A DNA stretch of 64,000 bases, taken from NCBI GenBank assembly GCA_027924585.1, contig BSBM01000307.1:17593501-17657500 (forward strand). The letters are read 5' to 3'. Both the position numbers and the translations under genes were made by a program. Shown here piece after piece: positions 57,812-64,000 of the stretch (position 1 is the stretch's first letter; every line of letters starts with the position of its first letter). This DNA is from Larix kaempferi (Eukaryota; Streptophyta; Pinopsida; Pinales; Pinaceae). Under the pieces are notes generated by a model that did not search any database, was not told the origin of the DNA, and saw only the letters and a list, made by a program, of their open reading frames with translations.

Positions 57812-59024
57812 TTTTGATATTTGTTCATGATTAAGTTTATGGTATGTTATTACGGTTAGTACAATCTTGATTTTAGATTTGTTGTATCACCTTAACAAAA
57901 TTATGAATGCATGATAGAAGATATTCATTGGTTAGGGTGTTGACACTTATGATTGTACTAATGCATTATGATGTTGTGTGAGGTTGATGTTGTCCGCTAA
58001 CAAGATACAGGTACATCACAAAAGACAAATCAGGTTCCATGACCATGAAAACATGAAGACAAAGACTCATCCACAATCTTTGTTCTACTTACGAGGTATG
58101 TATGACTTTGTTATATTATGCTTAACCTATGAGACATGCAGGTTCTAGCTCAGGATCTCTAAATCATTGAAGAGATTGTTTAGGTATGTTGTACATAACC
58201 AAGTAGGTATACTAATCCAGGTATGTTTCCCATGAATCTTACCTTGTGTTAGGATCCCCTATATAAGTATACTTGGAATGATTGGTTATGCTTATTCATA
58301 AAGTTAGTAATCAAGGGATTATGCATATTATATCTTTTATCTTGATTGATGATATGCATGAGTAAAAGAAGACTTCCCTGAAATCTTGAATACTAATGTT
58401 TATTAGCTATAATCATGACTATACATTTTCAAGATTATTTAGTACTATAATGTTTTGATAGCATTTAGAATATACTAATGATTATATGTTTGTATGAGAT
58501 CATGAGGATGACTCTTGAGCATGCACAATGGTACAGAATGAATAGAAGTTCAAAAGACATACAGAAGATCAAGCGGGAGGCAACCACACAAACATAAAAG
58601 ATAAGTATTTGAGTTGTTATTTGAAATAGTAATAATATTTCCTATAATAGGTTGTATGCATATTTGTATTCCCATAATATATAATGCTGAGTGTAAACAT
58701 TCATAGAGCATTGAACAGTATACTACTAATGTGCATATGATTGACAAGTTGGACAAACATTCCATTGTTGCTTGTCTAGAATGAAACCTCTTTGCTGACA
58801 TGCCGAGAGCTGTGCACACTCTCGATAATATGTTCTGGTAGAGATGGAAGGCATCTAGATAGCCACTGTATGCATACAGGATATGGGAAAGTGTTGTGCC
58901 AAAGTATTGGTCAAGATAGTTGCATAACTATGTAAATGATATCTGTATGCATAATAGGTTATCATGTCAATATGATTTGATGATTATGAAGTATTACTAA
59001 TCATGTACCTAATTTTGATTTGTA
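57812..59024 (+). other. Intron-like spacer of Copia D
   Basis: Homologous to C 32546-33652. Contains an 88-bp GT...AG segment (58096-58183) that C lacks. Inside it a 46-bp GT...GCAG gap (58096-58141) is equal in length to that of F. It ends with TTTGATTTGTAG near 59013-59024, then RT-side text. No coding. Confidence 0.58.
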
Positions 59025-59812
59025 GGAAAAATCATGATGGATGATGAACAAGCGATGGATGTTCAACAAAAGGATTTACAAATCAAACACACTATAGAAA
59101 GCTTATGGTTAAGAGATTCTCTTAGAAAGAGGAAGAGAATCATGATGAGATGTTTTGACCATTCTCTTAATAATGTAATCAGGTTCTATATGGGTACCCA
59201 GGATCGGTAGTCAATTGATGAACTTAATGATCATCATGGGTGATGTGGATCTCAACCTTTGCTACAAGGTTGAATATGGCTTCTATACACATATGACATG
59301 GATGCAAGAAGGAACTCACCACAGAGTTCAATTGATTTTGAGGCTCATATTAGTAGACCCATCTGACGAGAGATGGCACAGATAGATATGTAGAAGATCA
59401 CTCAATGCAGAGTGTGAATAATGGTAAATTGATAGCTTCATGACAAAGCTTGGGCCTTACCAAAAGTAAATCTATTCCTAAACCTTGAGGTTGTGGATGA
59501 TGAACCTATCATACCATTATTGCATGACAATGATCTCTTTCTGACAAGGAATGAGAAACAGGTCATGAAAATGGCTGCAAAAATGAAAATGAAAGATCTC
59601 GGATTAATGCACTGCTTCTTAGAAGTATGGCAAGATCCAAAATGAATCTTTTATCAAGGTAAGTATGCTGTGAAGTTTCTAAAAAGATTTGATATGTTGG
59701 AGTATAAAGCCATGGACTCCAACTTGAAGTTATTAGTTAATGACTCATCGTATTTAGTGGACCCAACTCTATATAGACAATTCATTGGGTCATACTAGGC
59801 CAGATATATGCT
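59025..59812 (+). pseudogene. RT relic of Copia D
   Basis: Broken pieces: NDLFLTRNEKQ and KMKDLGLMH near 59520-59610, QGKYAVKFLKRFDM near 59655-59700, YRQFIGS near 59774. The Y-V-D-D box appears as L-H-D-N-D, so the active site is lost. Several stops and indels. Confidence 0.8.
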
Positions 59813-60394
59813 TTGAGTCAGTATCTAGTAGAACCTAGAAAGGTTCACTTAATGGCTACAAAGCATGTAGTGAGGTACCTAAAAGGTACTTTAGATTTTG
59901 GTCTATATAATCTTGGAGGTCATGAACTCCGTTTACATGGTTACTCAAATTCTGATTGGGCAGGAAGTGTCTCAGACAGAAAGAGTACCTTAGGTGGATG
60001 TTATAGTCTTGAATCTACCATGATCTCATGGTTTAGCAAGAAACAATCTAGTGTGGCTCTCAGTACTACTGAAACAGAATATATAGCTGTCTGCTCTGCC
60101 AGCTGTGAAGCAGTGTGGCTTCAGAAGCTATTATATGGAGTGTTTGACTTAGAAATGGATTCCACTGTGATTATGTGTGACAATCAAAGCTGCATCAAGA
60201 TGATAGGAAATCTTGTATTCCATGATAAGTCAAAACACATTGAGATCCGATACTTCTATATACGAGATATGGTGCAGAGAAGAGCTATCAAGCTCGAGTA
60301 TATAAGCACTAAGGATCATTTTGATGATATCCTGACCAAACCTCTGTCTCGAGTAAAGTTTGAACACTTCCGAGACAAGCTTGGTGTAGTTTAG
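59813..60394 (+). pseudogene. Open RNase H region of Copia D (193 codons)
   Basis: Continuous frame from SQYLVEPRKVHL through the Copia RNase H: YSNSDWAGSVSDRKST (catalytic Asp), STTETEYIAVCSASCEAVW (Glu), IMCDNQSCIK (Asp), KSKHIEIRYFYIRDM and ILTKPLSRVKFEHFRDKLG. It has all RNase H hallmarks and no stop, unlike the RT before it. It lacks its own start, so it is called a relic domain; a translated fragment after splicing is conceivable but unproven. Confidence 0.82.
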
Positions 60395-60408
60395 AAGGAC
60401 TCTCCTCG

Positions 60409-60418
60409 AAAGGGGGAG
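60409..60418 (+). promoter_or_regulatory. Vestigial polypurine tract after pol (Copia D)
   Basis: AAAGGGGGAG just after the pol end, as in C (34906). The LTR is 2.2 kb further on. Confidence 0.65.
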
Positions 60419-60540
60419 TAGCACAGTATGAGACAGACAATCCTATCTCATCAATGATGAGGTTACCTATTTTTCTGCACTTACTCACCTAGAATTATTT
60501 AGATTTAGGACTCTTATATTCTTTATTTTTGATGGTTAGA

Positions 60541-60976
60541 TGTATACATGCTCTTGATGATAGATGTATACATGCTAGATACTTTTGATGTTAGATGCTT
60601 TTGATTATTAGATGTATACATACTTTTGATGATAGATGTATACATGCTTTTGATGTTAGATGCTTTTGATGATGATGATACATGTTGTGGTTATACATGT
60701 TTTGATGTTGATGATACATGTTGTGGTTATACATGTTTTGATGTTGATGATACATGTTGTGGTTATACATGTTTTGATGATGATGATACATGTTGTGGTT
60801 ATACATGTTTTGATGTTGATGATACATGTTGTGGTTATACATGTTTTGATGTTGATGATACATGTTGTGGTTATACGTGTTTTGATGTTGATGATACATG
60901 TTGTGGTTATACGTGTTTTGATGTTGATGATACATGTTGTGGTGATACATGTTATGATGATGAGGATACATGTTAT
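60541..60976 (+). repeat. 36-bp tandem array in Copia D
   Basis: From about 60668, eight near-identical 36-bp units with GATGTTGATGATACATGTTG and TGGTTATACATGTTTT. The lead-in (60541-60667) has looser TTTTGATG/TAGATGTATACATG units. Open frames on both strands follow from the period. Confidence 0.93.
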
Positions 60977-60984
60977 TGACGAAC

Positions 60985-61990
60985 ATGTGAAGGGATTGGA
61001 TCATCCCTGGACTTTCAGTCCTAAAGAGAGCCATAGACGTGAGGTCTCCGAGAATGAAGTCCTTAGTGGACAGTTGAGGGGATTGGATCATCCCTGGACT
61101 TTCAGTCCTAAAGAGAGCCGTAGACGTGAGGTCTCCGAGAATGAAGTCCTTAGTGGACAGTTGAGGGGATTGGATCATCCCTGGACTTTCAGTCCTAAAG
61201 AAGAGCCGTAGACGTATGTCTTCGAGAATGAAGGGATTGGATCATTCCTGGACTTCAGTCCGAAAGAAGAGCCGTAGACGTATGTCTTCGAGAATGAAGG
61301 GATTGGATCATTCCTGGACTTCAGTCAGAAAGAAGAGCCGTAGACGTATGTCTTCGAGAATGAAGGGATTGGGATCATTCCTGGACTTCAGTCCGAAAGA
61401 AGAGCCGTAGACATATGTCTTCGAGAATGAAGGGATTGGGATCATTCCTGGACTTCAGTCCGAAAGAAGAGCCGTAGATGTATGTCTTCGAGAATGAAGG
61501 AATTGGATCATTCCTGGACTTCAGTCCGAAAGAAGAGCCGTAGACGTATGTCTTCGAGAATGAAGGGATTGGGATCATTCCTGGACTTCATTCCGAAAGA
61601 AGAGCCGTAGACGTATGTCTTAGAGAATGAAGGAATTGGATCATTCCTGGACTTCAGTCCGAAAGAAGAGCCGTAGACGTATGTCTTCGAGAATGAAGGG
61701 ATTGGGATCATTCCTGGACTTTAGTCTGAAAGAAGAGCCATAGACGTATGTCTTCGAGAATGAAGGAATTGGATCATTCCTGGACTTCAGTCCGAAAGAA
61801 GAGCCGTAGACGTATGTCTTCGAGAATGAAGGGATTGGATCATTCCTGGACTTCAGTCCGAAAGAAGAGCCGTAGACGTATGTCTTCGAGAAAGAAGGAA
61901 TTGGATCATTCCTGGACCTCGGTCCGAAAGAAGAACCGTAGACGTATGTCTTCGATAATGATAGGACTGGATCGTCCCTGGACTTCGGTT
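60985..61990 (+). repeat. 87/66-bp tandem array in Copia D
   Basis: About three 87-bp units like those of C (GGGATTGGATCATCCCTGG) start the array. From 61232 it changes to ~11 units of 66 bp with GGATCATTCCTGGACTTCAG, AAGAAGAGCCGTAGACGTAT and GTCTTCGAGAATGAA. The 66-bp unit is a shortened form of the 87-bp unit. Confidence 0.95.
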
Positions 61991-62036
61991 CAAAAGGTAC
62001 ATGACTGGTTTACATCATTCCTTGATGATGCTGATG

Positions 62037-62490
62037 ATCGTGATGCTCGTGTGATGACGATACTGATGATCGTATGATGACGATGCTGATGATCGTGTGA
62101 TGACGATACTGATGATCGTGTGATGACGATGCTGATGATCGTATGATGATGATGCTGATGATCGTGTGATGACGATGCTGATAATCGTGTGATGACGATG
62201 CTGATGATCGTGTGATGACGATGCTGATGATCGTGTGATGACGATGCTAATAATCGTGCGATGACGATGCTGATGATCGTGTGATGACGATGTTGATAAT
62301 CGTGTGATGACGATGCCGATGATCGTGTGATGACGATGCTGATAATCGTGTGATGATGATGCTGATGATCGTGTAATGACGATGCTGATGATCGTGTGAT
62401 GACGATGCTGATAATCGTGTGATGACGATGCTGATGATCGTGTGACGATGATGATGATGATCATGTGATGACGATGCTGATGATCGTATG
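62037..62490 (+). repeat. 21-bp tandem array in Copia D
   Basis: About twenty-one units of GTGATGACGATGCTGATGATC with scattered changes, the same unit as C 37036-37360. It forms a 149-codon minus-strand frame that is an artefact. Confidence 0.95.
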
Positions 62491-62640
62491 ACGATGTTGA
62501 TGTTCCAGTATTAAAGATGTTCCAGTAACTGCTTGAGTTACTGATGATGTTGAGAAAGCTTCCAGTGATTTATAGATGTATCATGTATGATGTTGATGAC
62601 TCCTTGCTCATGCAGATGCTGTTATAATATCCTTCTCGTT

Positions 62641-62649
62641 AAGGGGGAG
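62641..62649 (+). promoter_or_regulatory. Polypurine tract of Copia D
   Basis: AAGGGGGAG directly before the 3' LTR. Confidence 0.9.
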
Positions 62650-63255
62650 TGTTGAGATATTGTAACTTCAAAGAATATTATATTTGTACTTTATTATTCC
62701 GGAGATGTTTCATTCCTCCGTGAAGATCTTATTGTATATCGGGAGATGTTTATTCCTCCATCGGAATGTGGTAACTCGGGTTATTAGACTTCCCTATTGG
62801 GGGTCGGCCCTGTATGTGTTATATGGGTCAAAGGGTTATTAGACCACCCTAGAGGGGTCGGCCCAGTCAGTTGTAGTGGGGTATTTAACCCATTGGTTAA
62901 ATACGAGCCTACGTGTACTTGTGTAAAAGATGTGTCAAAGTAGTGTATAAATAGAGGAGGTGTGTTCCTCATTTGACACACACTCACTCACTTGAGAAAG
63001 GCGCATTTGTGGAGGAGAGGTCTGCTATGGAGGAGAAGGAGCTTATGCTCAGGGTTTGCATCTTTGTATATTGCTGGTCATCTATATTGAGGAAGCTTTG
63101 CTGGGTTTTCTACCCCATGAGGGTTTCCCAGGATAAATCTCTGTCTCTTGTGTTTATGCTATGCTTGTTGTTTCTTCAGTGATCCTGTATATGCTATTAT
63201 TGTGAAATGGAATGTAATGCTGCTATTTTATGTCTTAGCATATTGAATCTTAACA
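62650..63255 (+). repeat. 3' LTR of Copia D
   Basis: 606 bp. Differs from the 5' LTR at four places (for example TATCGGGAG for TATCCGGAG). TATAAATAG at 62945-62953. Followed by CAAGC. Confidence 0.95.
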
Positions 63256-63260
63256 CAAGC

Positions 63261-63277
63261 TTGGTGTGGTGAGACAT
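63261..63277 (-). pseudogene. First codons of Copia F gag, cut off by D
   Basis: Minus strand from ATG at 63277-63275: M-S-H-H-T-K. The frame runs into the CAAGC duplication and D. It continues after D at 55713 with EDKLEGADNF, so D split the gene within its first ten codons. Confidence 0.8.
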
Positions 63278-63839
63278 CTTAAAGAGTATTTCAAATGGAA
63301 ATAGAAAAGATTTAGGTCTTACCACTTGAAATGCTGAAAACTGGATCTGGTCCTGAATTAGGGTTTGTCAAAAAAACCCTAAAAATTCAAAATGTGAATT
63401 TCAACTTTCTCAAAGGATAGAAAGATGCACCTTGATGAGCTGATCAGCCTGGTGTATTCGGAATTTGAGATCAGCAAAGCTTTACCCCTCAGATTTGCCT
63501 TTTTGTCCTCCCGGGTTCACTAGGGAGAGCCCTAAATTAGGGTTTGCGTTTCCCGGAGATCTACCTAGCCATAAATCTTGATCCAAAGCTCTAAACTTTG
63601 ATTTTTGCAAGGAGCTTCCAGCTATGTCTTCAAATTTCAGAAATTCCTATTTTTGTGGAAACCCTAATGTTTAGGGCCAAATCTGAAAATGCTCAGAATT
63701 GAATTCTGATTGGAAAGATAGATTCTCCTTGATGAGTAGAGTCAATCTACTATACTGCTTTTCCAAAATCTGTGGAGAGAAACCCAATAAACAAGAAACT
63801 CAAGTTTCTGTCACTGCAAAATGTCTTCTTCTCAGGTTA
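63278..63839 (-). other. Untranslated leader of Copia F
   Basis: Non-coding. Minus-strand text such as AGCTGGAAGCTCC and GATCAGCTCATCAAGG matches the later half of the C and D leaders, which is one reason to place F in the same lineage. Confidence 0.7.
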
Positions 63840-63851
63840 GCTCTGATACCA
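63840..63851 (-). promoter_or_regulatory. Primer-binding site of Copia F
   Basis: Minus-strand TGGTATCAGAGC adjoining the 5' LTR. Confidence 0.92.
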
Positions 63852-64000
63852 TGTTAAATTTTGAGCATTAATTCACAATACTCTAGGATCTTTACTGAGA
63901 GAATAACATGTACAGTATATCAATGCATAGCAATCATATCAAGGATGTCAAGAATCACAAGAATCAAAAGCATGAGAGACAAGAGACACAGAGTTTCCAT
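63852..64000 (-). repeat. 5' LTR of Copia F, partial
   Basis: The last 149 bp of the LTR in element orientation. It matches 49401-49549 with five differences by eye. The rest is past the window edge. Confidence 0.93.

Larger units (their letters stand above)
55714..63255 (+). mobile_element. Copia element D, young non-autonomous LTR element
   Basis: LTRs of 606 bp on both sides, flanking duplications CAAGC (55709-55713 and 63256-63260), primer site and purine tract. LTRs differ at 4 sites by eye. It is inserted in opposite orientation within the F gag. The interior matches C in order: leader, gag relic, intron-like spacer, RT-RNase H relic, vestigial purine tract, tandem arrays. No protease or integrase seen. 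Same family as C but with a different LTR subtype (extra ~50 bp of GGTTATTAGAC duplication). Confidence 0.95.
49401..64000 (-). mobile_element. Copia element F, minus strand, interrupted by D
   Basis: Read from the right: 5' LTR (63852 on, off the edge), primer site, leader, gag start, [D inserted], gag, protease, intron-like spacer, RT-RNase H, tandem arrays, purine tract, 3' LTR (49401-50002). Integrase is absent. Over the 149 shared bases the LTRs differ at 5 sites by eye, more than in C or D. The left target duplication should be TCTTC (49396-49400); its partner is out of view. LTR, leader and spacer are related to those of C and D. Confidence 0.92.

Noticed and set aside
60591-61211. Long frames (195, 183 and 117 codons) of low complexity
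   Set aside because: Products of the 36- and 87-bp tandem units in element D, open in several frames at once.
62015-62464. 149-codon His/Ser-rich minus-strand frame, and 36997-37404 in C
   Set aside because: Translation of a 21-bp repeat; every frame without a stop in one unit stays open.

Overview
This window is nuclear DNA of a land plant, most likely a large-genome seed plant. A gymnosperm is possible, but that is only an impression from the Copia Gag style. The evidence is Ty1/Copia LTR retrotransposons primed by initiator Met-tRNA (TGGTATCAGAGC), plant L1-type LINEs with a C-terminal RNase H, tRNA-like SINEs, small fold-back elements and long AT-rich spacers. I find no convincing host gene, tRNA or rRNA gene.

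Layout. 1-749: unassigned flank. 755-8015 (TSD GTAAT): Copia element A, complete in structure but old and full of stops. 8016-11574: AT-rich spacer with a fold-back element, a 20-bp tandem repeat and a decayed ~190-bp tandem array. 11575-14545: 5'-truncated LINE-1, + strand. 14546-28729: non-coding DNA with hairpins, diverged tandem repeats and SINE-like pieces. 28730-about 38625: LINE-2, - strand, same family as LINE-1, split by Copia element C (30501-38035, TSD GCCCG). C is young: its 553-bp LTRs differ at 2 sites by eye. 38640-45396: unassigned spacer with local duplications. 45397-64000+: a three-level nest. Copia E (+) is cut at 49400 by Copia F (-), and the F gag is cut at 55713/63256 by Copia D (55714-63255, TSD CAAGC, LTRs differing at 4 of 606 bases).

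The most interesting material is the C/D/F group. These elements have related LTRs, leaders and spacers. In each, integrase and part of RT are missing, and a non-coding spacer with splice-site-like junctions lies between the Gag/protease side and the RT-RNase H side. Each also carries large modular tandem arrays between a decayed polypurine tract just after pol and the tract used at the 3' LTR. C and D cannot encode their own machinery, yet their LTRs are almost identical, so they were probably moved recently in trans. The design resembles Ogre/Tat Gypsy elements (intron before RT, hypervariable 3' untranslated region), but here it occurs in Copia. All identities and alignments were made by eye.
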